A DNA stretch of 64,000 nt, taken from positions 1 to 64,000 of the forward strand of contig NZ_JARZAG010000036.1 of NCBI RefSeq assembly GCF_029892155.1. The letters are read 5' to 3'. Shown here piece after piece: positions 43,602 through 51,409 of the stretch. Position numbers and translations under genes: made by a program. The notes below the pieces were generated by a model, which was not told where the DNA came from, did no database searches, and was given only the letters and a program-made list of their open reading frames with translations. Every line of letters begins with the position of its first letter. Within the stretch, counting starts at the first letter, position 1. Origin of the DNA: Kitasatospora sp. GAS204B (GTDB lineage Bacteria; Actinomycetota; Actinomycetes; Streptomycetales; Streptomycetaceae).

Positions 43602-43631
43602 TTGACGTCGAATCGGGGGCGAACGTAGGGG
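43602..43631 (+). promoter_or_regulatory. Candidate sigma-70-type promoter for the TrpF-like operon
   Basis: TTGACG and TAGGGG are separated by 18 bases, about 115 bases before the TrpF-like start, in the least GC-rich part of a 300-base gene-free gap. The -35 is good and the -10 weak. The rest of the gap (43484-43746) shows no gene. Confidence 0.35.
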
Positions 43632-43746
43632 ACCGTGTGCCGACCCGTGTCGGCCAGGCCTGCGCGCGCCGACGTGCTCCGGAGCGGTGGGGGGCGGCTT
43701 TCGCCTGCCCGTCGCCGCTTCACATTCCACTGACTGGGGAACCTTC

Positions 43747-44430
43747 ATGACCACCGTCAACAAGCTCGTTCAGGTCGCCGGGATCATCGATGCCGACGAG
43801 GCCGAGATGGTCATCGGCGAGGGGGCGGACTGGATCGGCTTCGCGCTGCGCCTGCCGTCCGGCCGGGATGACATCGCCGAGCAGGATGCCGCCCTGATCA
43901 TCAAGGGACTCGAGGCTCCGCACGCGGGCGTGCTGATCAGCTATCTGACGGATGCTCAGGAGGTCAGCGACTTCTGCTCCGAGCTCGGCGTCGTCGCGGT
44001 CCAGCTGCACGGTGAGGTGGCGACCGAGCAGTTGAGCCGGCTCAAGGAGCTGCGTCCCGAGCTGTTCGTGCTGAAGTCGCTGGTGGTCAAGGCGGACAAC
44101 CTCGACGAGCTGCTCCAACTCGTCGACGACACCCACCCGTTCGTCGACATGTACATCACGGACACCTTCGACCCGAAGACCGGCGCCAAGGGCGCCACCG
44201 GCCTGACTCACGACTGGAACGTCTCCGCCGAACTGGTCCGCCGCTCCCCGAAGCCGCTGATGCTGGCGGGCGGCCTGAATCCCGAGAACGTCGCCGACGC
44301 GATCCGCGCCGTCCGGCCCGCCGCCATCGATGCCCACACCGGGCTCGAGGGCCCGGACGGCCGCAAGGACCGTGCAAAGGTCGTCAAGTTCATCGCGGAG
44401 GCGCGCGGTGCCTTCGCCGAGATCGGCTGA
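43747..44430 (+). CDS. TrpF-like (phosphoribosylanthranilate isomerase family) protein without catalytic Cys
   Basis: A 227-residue TIM-barrel protein, full family length. Features of TrpF are clear: the N-terminal strand before GI, GADWIGF, VQLHGE near 86, ITDT with Asp139 in place of the general-acid Asp, and the phosphate-binding loops LAGGLNPENV and HTGLEG. The catalytic base Cys of TrpF (KICGI) is replaced by Ala11 (VQVAGI), so ordinary Amadori isomerisation of phosphoribosylanthranilate is unlikely. The phosphate sites are kept, so a ribosyl-5-phosphate-type ligand is plausible. It leads an operon with a uracil phosphoribosyltransferase and a PsuG enzyme, all handling ribose-5-phosphate at C1. 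I infer a repurposed role on a phosphoribosyl intermediate; the substrate is unknown. Confidence 0.8.
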   Translation: MTTVNKLVQVAGIIDADEAEMVIGEGADWIGFALRLPSGRDDIAEQDAALIIKGLEAPHAGVLISYLTDAQEVSDFCSELGVVAVQLHGEVATEQLSRLKELRPELFVLKSLVVKADNLDELLQLVDDTHPFVDMYITDTFDPKTGAKGATGLTHDWNVSAELVRRSPKPLMLAGGLNPENVADAIRAVRPAAIDAHTGLEGPDGRKDRAKVVKFIAEARGAFAEIG

Positions 44431-44482
44431 TCCGCTCGGTGTTCCGTCAAGTCGCGATCTCGACCACCGAGGAGGTAAAGCC

Positions 44483-45148
44483 GTGAGCGCCGAACAGCAC
44501 GTCCATCTGCTCCCGCAGACGAACGAGCTCCGCGTCATGCATACGATCATCCGCGACAGGGAGTGCACGCAGGAGGACTTCCGGTTCTACTCGCGGCGCA
44601 TCATCCGCCATCTGCTCGAAGCCGGGATGGACCTGCTGCCGTTCGAGCAGCGGGAGGTCACCACCCCGGCGGGCGCCACGTACCCGGGGCTGGAGTTCGG
44701 GACCAAGGTGTGCGCGGTGCCGGTGATCCGGGCCGGCGAGGCGATGGAAGGCGAACTGCTGGAGGTCGAACGGGGCATCCGGATCGGCAAGATCCTCATC
44801 CAGCGCGACAAGCGGACCAAGTTGCCGCGGCTGTACTACAAGGAGCTGCCCGACGACATCGCCGAGGGCCATGTGCTGCTGCTGGAGCCGATGTTGGCCA
44901 CCGGCGGCTCGGCGCTGGCGGCCATCGACGTGCTGCTGGAGGCGGGCGTGCCGGAGGAGAAGATCATCATGATCAACTTCCTCTCCTCACCCGAGGGGCT
45001 GCGACGGGTCCTCGTCGAGCGGCCCGGGGTGCAGCTCGTCACCAGTGCGATCGAGGACCGGCTCAACGAGCACGCGTTCATGATCCCCGGAATCGGTGAC
45101 TTCGGTGACCGGTTCTTCGGCACCACGGATTCCGGAGCCGTGAAATGA
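44483..45148 (+). CDS. upp: Uracil phosphoribosyltransferase
   Basis: A 221-residue protein, GTG start after an excellent GAGGAGGT site. The family converts uracil and PRPP to UMP and pyrophosphate. Visible motifs are VPVIRAGEAM, the PRPP loop LLLEPMLATGGSA, and the C-terminal uracil loop PGIGDFGDRFFGT. The N-terminal half (DFRFYSRRIIRHLLE, IGKILIQRD) looks more like the FUR1-type enzymes than the common bacterial Upp. It overlaps the next gene by ATGA. In this operon it could salvage uracil released by PsuG, or supply or remove uracil or a uracil-like base for C-ribosylation. A separate housekeeping copy probably exists elsewhere, but that cannot be checked here. Confidence 0.88.
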   Translation: MSAEQHVHLLPQTNELRVMHTIIRDRECTQEDFRFYSRRIIRHLLEAGMDLLPFEQREVTTPAGATYPGLEFGTKVCAVPVIRAGEAMEGELLEVERGIRIGKILIQRDKRTKLPRLYYKELPDDIAEGHVLLLEPMLATGGSALAAIDVLLEAGVPEEKIIMINFLSSPEGLRRVLVERPGVQLVTSAIEDRLNEHAFMIPGIGDFGDRFFGTTDSGAVK

Positions 45149-46137
45149 GCAATCAGCTGAGCAGTCAGCGTCTCGCGACCACCTCCGCCGTCACCGCGCT
45201 CGCCCCCCTCGTCTGGGGGTCGACCTACCTGATCACCACCGAGTTCCTGCCGTCCGACAAGCCGTTGCTGGCCTCCACCCTGCGCGCCCTGCCGGCCGGG
45301 CTGATCCTGCTGGGGTTCACCCGGGTGCTGCCCAAGGGCATCTGGTGGTGGCGGGCGGTGGTGCTCGGCGTGCTGAACATCGGCGCGTTCTTCTACTTCC
45401 TCTTCCTGGCCGCCTACCACCTGCCCGGCGGGGTGGCGGCGCTGGTGATGAGCATCCAGCCGATGATCGTGCTGCTGCTCGGCGCCGTGCTGCTGCGCGA
45501 GAAGATCCTGCCCCAGCACATCGTCTCCTGCGTGCTGGGCGCGGTCGGGGTCGCGCTGCTGGTGCTCGAACCGAAGGCCGGCCTGGACGGCATCGGGGTG
45601 GTGGCCGGTCTGCTCGGCGCGCTCTGCATGGCCTCCGGCATCGTGCTGGTCAAGCGCTGGGGCCGGCCCGAGGGCGTCACCGTGTTGACCTTCACCGGCT
45701 GGCAGCTCACCGTCGGCGGTGTCCTGCTGCTGCCGATCACCCTGGCCACCGAGACCCTGCCCGACCACCTCAGCTGGAAGAACATCGGCGGCTTCGCCTA
45801 CCTGGGCATCATCGGGGCGCTGATCGCCTACGCCCTCTGGTTCCGCGGCCTGGCCCGACTGCCCGCGCTGGCGGCCTCGTTCCTCTCGTTCGCCTCGCCG
45901 CTGTGCGCGACCGTCCTCGGGTACCTGTTCCTGCACCAGTCGCTGCGCCCGCTCCAACTGCTCGGCGGGGTCGCCGTGATCGGCGCCGTGGTCATCGCCC
46001 AGCCCCGCCGTGGCCGGGCCGCGCGGCCCGGTGCGCCGCAGCCCGCGACGGAGCCTGCAGCACAGCCCGCGCCGCTCCAGCAGAGTCCCACGGGCGGCAC
46101 CACCACCCCACCCGTTCCGACCGAGGGAATCCGATGA
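45145..46137 (+). CDS. EamA/DMT-family transporter
   Basis: A 330-residue inner-membrane protein with about ten hydrophobic helices arranged as two EamA repeats (for example LAPLVWGSTYLI near the N-terminus and SFLSFASPLCATVLGYLF in the second half). It has the family's conserved WG near the start and a long Pro/Ala-rich cytoplasmic tail from about 285. Members export metabolites or import nucleobases and amino acids; direction and substrate cannot be read. It is translationally coupled on both sides (ATGA with the phosphoribosyltransferase gene and with psuG). It therefore most likely moves the product or substrate of that pathway. Confidence 0.88.
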   Translation: MSNQLSSQRLATTSAVTALAPLVWGSTYLITTEFLPSDKPLLASTLRALPAGLILLGFTRVLPKGIWWWRAVVLGVLNIGAFFYFLFLAAYHLPGGVAALVMSIQPMIVLLLGAVLLREKILPQHIVSCVLGAVGVALLVLEPKAGLDGIGVVAGLLGALCMASGIVLVKRWGRPEGVTVLTFTGWQLTVGGVLLLPITLATETLPDHLSWKNIGGFAYLGIIGALIAYALWFRGLARLPALAASFLSFASPLCATVLGYLFLHQSLRPLQLLGGVAVIGAVVIAQPRRGRAARPGAPQPATEPAAQPAPLQQSPTGGTTTPPVPTEGIR

Positions 46138-47066
46138 GCACCACCATCGCGATCGTCTACAGCGAAGAGGTCCGCGAGGCGCTGCACGAGCGCCGCCCGG
46201 TGGTGGCGTTGGAGTCCAACGTCATCACGCACGGCCTGAAGTACCCGCACAACGCCGAGACCGCGCAGCAGGTCGAGGCCGCCGTCCGGAAGGGCGGCGC
46301 GGTCCCGGCGACGATCTGCATCGAGGACGGCGCGATCCGGGTCGGCATGACCGGCCCCGACATCGAGCGGTTCGCCTCCCAGGCCGGGATCCCCAAGGTC
46401 TCCAGCCGCGACCTGCCCGTGGTGCTGGCCGGCGGTGGCCGCGGCGCGACCACCGTCGCCTCCTCGCTCGTCGCCGCCGAGCTGGCCGGCATCCCGTTCT
46501 TCTCCTCCGCCGGGCTCGGCGGGGTGCACCGGGGAGCGGAGACCACCATGGACATCTCCTCGGACCTGATCCAGCTCACCCGCTCGAAGGTCGCGGTGGT
46601 CTGCGCCGGCGCGAAGATGATCCTCGACCTGAAGCTGACGATGGAGTACCTGGAGACCCAGTGCGTGCCGGTGATCTCCTACGGGTCGGATGACTTCCCC
46701 GCGTTCTACTGCGCGTCCAGCGGCATCCGCTCACCCCACCGGATCGACGACGAGGACCAGATCGCCAAGGTGGTCGGCACCCACTGGGCCGCCGGGCACC
46801 CCGGTGGCGTGGTGATCACCGCGCCGCCGCGCGACGAGGACGCGGTCGACCCGGCCGTGGCCGAGGCAGCCATCGACGACGCGCTCGCCCAGGCCGAGCG
46901 GGACGGCGTCACCGGCCAGGGCCTGACGAAGTACCTGATGCACGCGGTCGACCGGGCCACCGGCGGCCGCACCGCGCAGGCCAACATGGCGGTCCTCATC
47001 TCGACGGCCGAGGTCGGCGGGCGGCTGGCCGCCGCCTACACCCGCCACCTGTCCGACCAGTCCTGA
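46134..47066 (+). CDS. psuG: Pseudouridine-5'-phosphate glycosidase family (C-glycosynthase candidate)
   Basis: A 310-residue protein, ATG overlapping the transporter stop, after a GAGGG site. PsuG reversibly splits pseudouridine 5'-phosphate to uracil and ribose 5-phosphate through a Lys Schiff base, and equilibrium favours C-C bond formation. By comparison with E. coli PsuG all key residues are kept: Glu27 (ALESN), Lys88 (PKVSSRD), Asp144 (SSDL), Schiff-base Lys161 (CAGAK), Asn284 (AQAN), and GGVHRGAE. The family includes AlnA of alnumycin and the C-glycosynthases of showdomycin and minimycin-type pathways. No pseudouridine kinase (psuK) or HAD phosphatase lies beside it. The catalytic assignment is firm; whether it degrades pseudouridine or C-ribosylates a secondary metabolite is inference. 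Confidence 0.92.
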   Translation: MSTTIAIVYSEEVREALHERRPVVALESNVITHGLKYPHNAETAQQVEAAVRKGGAVPATICIEDGAIRVGMTGPDIERFASQAGIPKVSSRDLPVVLAGGGRGATTVASSLVAAELAGIPFFSSAGLGGVHRGAETTMDISSDLIQLTRSKVAVVCAGAKMILDLKLTMEYLETQCVPVISYGSDDFPAFYCASSGIRSPHRIDDEDQIAKVVGTHWAAGHPGGVVITAPPRDEDAVDPAVAEAAIDDALAQAERDGVTGQGLTKYLMHAVDRATGGRTAQANMAVLISTAEVGGRLAAAYTRHLSDQS

Positions 47067-47108
47067 CCCACCGCTTCCCGCACCCACCGCTTCCTGCACC
47101 CACCGTTC
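47067..47108 (+). repeat. 16-bp tandem repeat between psuG and the flavin reductase gene
   Basis: Three copies with a 16-bp period, each opening CCCACCG (the first two extend to CCCACCGCTTCC), fill the 58-base spacer. No hairpin is present, so read-through is likely. Confidence 0.7.
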
Positions 47109-47124
47109 GAGAAGGCGTACTCAG

Positions 47125-48195
47125 ATGACCTCGCTGTTCGATTCCGCCACCTTCGGCAAGATCGCCCTGAAGAACCGGCTCGTGATGGCGCCGATGTCCC
47201 GCAACCGGGCCACGCCGCGCGGCAACGCCACCGAGCTGATGGCCGAGTACTACAGCCAGCGCGCCTCGGCCGGCCTGATCATCACCGAGGGCATCCAGCC
47301 CTCCCAGGTCGGCCAGGGCTACCTCAACTCGCCCGGCCTGCACGAGCCCGAGCAGGTGCGCAGCTGGCGGGCCGTCACCGATGCCGTGCACGCCAAGGGC
47401 GGCCGGATCGTGGCCCAGCTCATGCACGCCGGCCGGATCGGCCACCCCTCGCTGTACGAGAGCGCGCACCAGTCCGTCGCCCCGTCCGCGATCGCCGCCA
47501 GCGGCCAGAACTACACCCCGGACGGCCCGCAGGACTACCCGGTCCCGCGCGAGCTGACCCTCGCCGAGATCACCGCCACCATCGAGGACTTCGTCACCGC
47601 CGCCCGCAACGCCGTCGAGGCCGGGTTCGACGGCGTGGAACTGCACGCGGGCAACGGGTTCCTGCCGCACCAGTTCCTCGCCGAGAACACCAACCGGCGC
47701 ACCGACGGCTACGGCGGTTCGATCACCAACCGGATCCGCTTCACCGTCGAGGCCACCGAGGCCGTCGTCGCCGCGATCGGCAACGAGCGCACCAGCATCC
47801 GGGTCTCGCCGGCCAACCCCTACAACGACATCGCCGAGGGCGACACCGAGGCGCTGTACGCCGCGCTGATCCCGGCCCTGCCGGAGCTGGCCTTCCTGGA
47901 GGTCTGCGAGATCGTCAACCGCCCGGCCACCCGCGAGATCCGGGTCCTGTGGCAGGGCAACATGATCGTGAACCCGCACGCCACGCCGGACTCGTTCCCC
48001 GCGACGGCGAAGACCGCCCAGCAGGTGCTCGACGAGGGCCTGGCCGACGCCGTGTCGCTGGGCGCCCTCTTCCTGGCCAACCCCGACCTGCCCGCCCGGA
48101 TCGAGGCCGACGGCCCCTACAACGCGGCCGACGAGTCGACCTTCTACGGCGGCGACCAGCACGGCTACACCGACTACCCCGTGCTCGGCCGGTGA
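47125..48195 (+). CDS. Old yellow enzyme family ene-reductase (NADH:flavin oxidoreductase)
   Basis: A 356-residue FMN-dependent TIM-barrel enzyme. Family marks: KIALKNRLVMAPMSRNRA at the N-terminus, IVAQLMHAGRIGHP, ELHAGNGFLPHQFL (usually HAANGYLxxQFL) and NRRTDGYGGS, with the C-terminal FMN phosphate region near AVSLGALFLANP. These enzymes reduce activated C=C bonds such as enones, maleimides and nitroalkenes with NAD(P)H. A GAGAAGG site precedes the ATG. It lies 58 bases after psuG with no terminator between, so it probably belongs to the same transcript. It could reduce an alkene in the pathway product or provide detoxification. A strong hairpin ends the unit. Confidence 0.9.
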   Translation: MTSLFDSATFGKIALKNRLVMAPMSRNRATPRGNATELMAEYYSQRASAGLIITEGIQPSQVGQGYLNSPGLHEPEQVRSWRAVTDAVHAKGGRIVAQLMHAGRIGHPSLYESAHQSVAPSAIAASGQNYTPDGPQDYPVPRELTLAEITATIEDFVTAARNAVEAGFDGVELHAGNGFLPHQFLAENTNRRTDGYGGSITNRIRFTVEATEAVVAAIGNERTSIRVSPANPYNDIAEGDTEALYAALIPALPELAFLEVCEIVNRPATREIRVLWQGNMIVNPHATPDSFPATAKTAQQVLDEGLADAVSLGALFLANPDLPARIEADGPYNAADESTFYGGDQHGYTDYPVLGR

Positions 48196-48263
48196 CGTCG
48201 GCCGCCCGGGGCACCGAGCGCGACGTCCGGGAGATCTTCGCGCTGTAGCACCGACGACGCGCC

Positions 48264-48293
48264 GCCCCGGGTACCGATCCAGGTGCCCGGGGC
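48264..48293. terminator. Bidirectional hairpin between convergent genes
   Basis: A 12-bp stem (GCCCCGGGTACC with GGTGCCCGGGGC, one G-U pair) and a 6-base loop lie between the flavin reductase gene and the convergent MDR gene. It likely serves both strands. Confidence 0.65.
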
Positions 48294-48311
48294 CGCGTGC
48301 GTCCTCGGGCT

Positions 48312-49436
48312 TCACGGAAGCAGCACGACCTTGCCCCGGACGGTGTGCGACTCCGCCAGCCGCATCGCCGCGCTGACCTCGGCGAGCGGGAAGCGGGCGC
48401 CGATCTCGGCGGTCAGGGTGCCGTCGGCGAGCAGGCCGAGGACCGTGCTCAGGTCCTGGCGCAGGTGGGCGCGGAAGCGGGCCGCGTGCATCCGGTGGCC
48501 GCTCCAGACGTGGTAGAAGGTGGCGCGGCGTCCCTTGTTGGGCAGCATGGTCCAGGCGGCCAGCCGGGCGAGCAGTGCGATGAACCGGGGAGCCAGCGCG
48601 CCGGTGCCCTTGGTCGCGGAGGCGATGGCGTAGCTGACCAAGGTGCCCCCGGGAGCCAGCAGTTGCCAGGAACGGTGCAGGGTGGCCCCGCCGATGTTGT
48701 CGAACACCGCGTCCACCCCGCCCGGGGCGAGCTCCCGCACCCGGGCGACCAGGGCGTCCGGGTCGGCGTAGTCGACCGGTTCGACGCCGAGGGCGCGCAG
48801 CGCGTCGTGGTGGCGCGGCGAGGCGGCGCCGATCACCCGCACCCCGGCGTGGCGGGCGAGTTGGACGAGCACCGTGCCGACCCCGCCGTTGGCGCCGTGC
48901 ACCAGGACGGTCTGGCCGCGCCGGACCCGGGCCTTGCGGTGCAGCAACCCCCACGCCGTCAGGCCGTTGACGACGACGGTCTCGGCCTCGGCCGGTCCCA
49001 CCCCGGCCGGCACGGGGACCAGGGTGTTGGCGGCCAGCACCGCGTGCGAGGTCCATCCGCCGGTCTTGGTGAGCGCGGCCACCCGGGTGCCGAGGAGGGC
49101 GGCGTCGACGCCAGGTCCAACCGCGGCGACCGTCCCGACCAGGTCGTAGCCCGGCACGAAGGGGAACTTCGGCTGTCCCGGATACCGACCCCGGCGCATC
49201 CCCTGCTCGGCGAAGGAGACCCCGCTCGCCTCCACGCGGATCAGTGCCTGCCCCGCGGCGGCGGTCGGTATCGGCCGCCGGCGGACGATCAGCCCGTCCG
49301 GTTCGACCAGTCCTGGCAGCACGATCTCGACGGCGGTGTCGGTCTCGCGGCTCGCCGCCTGCGCCGCCTGCGCCGCCTGCGCCGCCTGTGCGGCCTGCGC
49401 GGCGTTCTCGGCCTGTTGGGTCTGCTTGCTGTTCAC
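48312..49436 (-). CDS. MDR-family zinc-independent NADPH:quinone/enone reductase
   Basis: A 374-residue protein, GTG start preceded by CAAGGAG. Medium-chain reductase features: ALIRVEASGVSFAE, PFVPGYDLVGTVAAVGPGV, the NADPH loop VLVHGANGGVG, and VDAVFDNIGG. The structural-zinc Cys cluster is absent, as in quinone oxidoreductases. Residues 12-27 are an AAQ triplet repeat (five perfect units) encoded by a 9-bp DNA repeat, probably a disordered leader; the conserved domain begins near residue 33. It is divergent from a TetR gene with a shared operator-like sequence, so it is probably that regulator's target. It may reduce quinones or enals. Confidence 0.88.
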   Translation of the reverse strand: MNSKQTQQAENAAQAAQAAQAAQAAQAASRETDTAVEIVLPGLVEPDGLIVRRRPIPTAAAGQALIRVEASGVSFAEQGMRRGRYPGQPKFPFVPGYDLVGTVAAVGPGVDAALLGTRVAALTKTGGWTSHAVLAANTLVPVPAGVGPAEAETVVVNGLTAWGLLHRKARVRRGQTVLVHGANGGVGTVLVQLARHAGVRVIGAASPRHHDALRALGVEPVDYADPDALVARVRELAPGGVDAVFDNIGGATLHRSWQLLAPGGTLVSYAIASATKGTGALAPRFIALLARLAAWTMLPNKGRRATFYHVWSGHRMHAARFRAHLRQDLSTVLGLLADGTLTAEIGARFPLAEVSAAMRLAESHTVRGKVVLLP

Positions 49437-49454
49437 GGCCCACGCTCCTTGTTG

Positions 49455-49501
49455 GTGATCGGTACTTTGCTATGCTCTATAGAAAAGTTAATACCAATCA
49501 C
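49455..49501. promoter_or_regulatory. Shared promoter with imperfect inverted repeat (TetR operator candidate)
   Basis: GTGATCGGTACT (49455-49466) and AATACCAATCAC (49490-49501) are inverted repeats matching at 10 of 12 positions, in an unusually AT-rich stretch between divergent genes. On the minus strand TTGGTA and CATAGC are 17 bases apart, a plausible promoter for the MDR gene. TATAGA (49478-49483) may be a -10 for the TetR gene. Confidence 0.5.
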
Positions 49502-49521
49502 AGTATGGAGCGGCCGTTACG

Positions 49522-50301
49522 ATGTCAAGGCAATCGCAGAGTGAACGGGTGACGCAGATGGTGGCAGGGGAGGCTCGGCCGAGTCGGCGCGAGCAGCGGC
49601 GCGAGCAGACGCTGCAGGAGATCAAGGCGTTGGCGATGGAGCAGATCGCGGCCGGCGGCCCCGACGCGGTCTCGCTCAACGGCATCGCCCGCACCATGGC
49701 CATGTCGCCGGCGGCCATCTACCGCTATTTCGACAACCGCGACGCCCTGCTGGCCGACCTCGTGGTCGAGGTGTACGACGCGCTGGCCGACGAGATCGAG
49801 GCCGCCGGTCGCCCCTTCGGCACCCCGGTCCGGCGATTCACCGCGGTGGCGCAGGCTTGCCGGTCCTGGGCGCTGGAGCACCCGAACGCCTACCGGCTGA
49901 TCTTCCAGACCACCAGCGGATCGGGCCAGGACCTCGCCCCCGACCGCACCATCCCCGCGGCCTCGCGCAGCATGGTCGCCCTGCTGAGCGCCCTCGCCCC
50001 GCTCGCCGGCGCCGCGGCCGACGGCCCGGCCCAGGGCCTCGATGACCACCGCCTCGTCGACCAGATCCGCGCCTGGGCCGCACGCACCGCCCTGCCCGAC
50101 CTCCCCCCGCGGGTCCTCGCCCTGGGTCTGTTCTGCTGGACCAGGCTGCACGGAGTGATCAGCCTGGAACTGGGCCACCACCTGACCTCCACCGGCGTCG
50201 ACCCCGCCCTGCTCTACCAGGCGGAGGTCGACGGCCTCATCCACCAGGCACAGCACCCGCACCCGGGCGAGCTCGGGCCGCCCGGCGACTCACGGGCGTA
50301 G
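49522..50301 (+). CDS. TetR-family transcriptional regulator
   Basis: A 259-residue protein. The N-terminal helix-turn-helix is clear (VSLNGIARTMAMSPAAIYRYFDNRDALLADLV, about residues 50-81), preceded by an Arg/Glu-rich helix. The C-terminal ligand domain resembles the WHG type (WALEHPNAYRLIF). The start follows GGAGCGG. It is divergent from the MDR reductase with 85 bases between, so autoregulation and control of that reductase through the inverted repeat is the simple reading. The ligand is unknown, perhaps a quinone or electrophile. Confidence 0.92.
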   Translation: MSRQSQSERVTQMVAGEARPSRREQRREQTLQEIKALAMEQIAAGGPDAVSLNGIARTMAMSPAAIYRYFDNRDALLADLVVEVYDALADEIEAAGRPFGTPVRRFTAVAQACRSWALEHPNAYRLIFQTTSGSGQDLAPDRTIPAASRSMVALLSALAPLAGAAADGPAQGLDDHRLVDQIRAWAARTALPDLPPRVLALGLFCWTRLHGVISLELGHHLTSTGVDPALLYQAEVDGLIHQAQHPHPGELGPPGDSRA

Positions 50302-50428
50302 CGGGAGTGGTCGGCGGTAGGCAGAGGCCGACTCCGCCCTCCAGCAAGAGTGTTGCCCGAGTGGGCCCCTGTGGTCGAGATCGGGTCGGCGCCCGCCGGG
50401 CGGTGAGCCCGGTCGGGGCGCCGATGGT

Positions 50429-50827
50429 TCAACTCCGCGCAGCGGCCTCGCCGGTGAAGGCGGCGGCCATGCGCAGCCAGGGCGCGGCCTCGGCGGCGCG
50501 GCCCTGGCGCTCCAGGGTGCGGCCCAGCATCAGATGGGCGTAGTGCTCGACGGGGTCGCGCGCGATCACCTCGCGCAACTGCTCCTCGGCGCGCCGCAGT
50601 TGCGCCGAGTGGTAGTAGGCGCGGGCCAGCAGCAGCCGGGGGGCGACCTGCTCGGGGACCCGCTCGACGATGGTGGCGAGCAGGCGCGCCGCCTCGGTGT
50701 AGTCCTTGGCGTCGAAGAACAGCTCCGCCCGTGCCCAGCGCTCGGTGACGGTCTCCGTGCGGGTCGAGCCGTTCTCGCCGTCGAACGGCGGCAGCTCGGG
50801 GGTCCAGGCGTTGAAGTGGACGGTCAC
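50429..50827 (-). CDS. Small tetratricopeptide-repeat protein
   Basis: A 132-residue protein starting at GTG after a strong GGGAGGAG site. Two to three TPR units are visible (ERWARAELFFDAKDYTEAARLL, about 29-50; LARAYYHSAQLRRAEEQLREVI; LMLGRTLERQGRAAEAAPWL), a helical scaffold for protein-protein contacts. The acidic N-terminus (TPELPPFDGENGS) is typical of a streptomycete family of unknown role. It stands alone, convergent with the TetR gene. The longer open frame upstream of the GTG lacks the family opening and is not used. Confidence 0.8.
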   Translation of the reverse strand: MTVHFNAWTPELPPFDGENGSTRTETVTERWARAELFFDAKDYTEAARLLATIVERVPEQVAPRLLLARAYYHSAQLRRAEEQLREVIARDPVEHYAHLMLGRTLERQGRAAEAAPWLRMAAAFTGEAAARS

Positions 50828-51409
50828 GAGAACTCCTCCCGGTGTGGTGCCAGGGTGTCGGCTGCTGCCTCGCCCTCGGCTGGTTGAACCATCAACTTCA
50901 CCGTCTGATTCCCCACGATCAGCCGCCCGATATCCCGTGTCCGCGAACTGCTCTCGATGTGCGGAGTCGAGGGCCTCGTGCTCTTCAAGAAACAGCGGCA
51001 CTGATACGACTCACCCTTCCCGCGAGGATGACGCGTCGTTCGCTGTCGACCTCAGGGGCCCCAAGGGCCACGGACGGAAACGGAGTGATCACGTTCGGTC
51101 AGATTCTGTGTGATGGAGTCTGTGCGGAGGAATCGCGCCTCACAAGACCGGCTGGGACTCCTGGGTCCTGTTCCGGCCATCAGGTCGTCCGGCCCGGATC
51201 CTTCGTCCGCCGGCCGGGCCCGTCCGCCGGCCCGTCCGGCGCGCCGGGCGGCGTCTGTGCAGGCTGGCGCGGCATATGCCAGCCGGTAGTCGCCAGGGAC
51301 GGCGGGGTGCTGCCGCCTGGCACCACGAGGCGATCCGCTTCTCGTCGCGCATGCTGGTGGGGGAGGGGTCGGCCTGGGGCGCTGCCCCCTTGTCGCGAGG
51401 AGAGCCGAG
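50828..51409. other. Gene-free region of about 580 bases
   Basis: Frames here are low quality and I see no convincing gene on either strand. A nested inverted repeat lies at 51262-51284 (GGCTGGC/GCCAGCC enclosing GGCATATGCC). It could be an operator or a weak hairpin upstream of the small peptide gene. Confidence 0.4.

Noticed and set aside
43747..44430. Housekeeping tryptophan gene trpF
   Set aside because: The catalytic Cys is absent and no other trp gene is nearby.
43747..47066. Complete pseudouridine catabolic operon
   Set aside because: No pseudouridine kinase is present, and a TrpF-like protein is not part of the known route; retained only as an alternative explanation.
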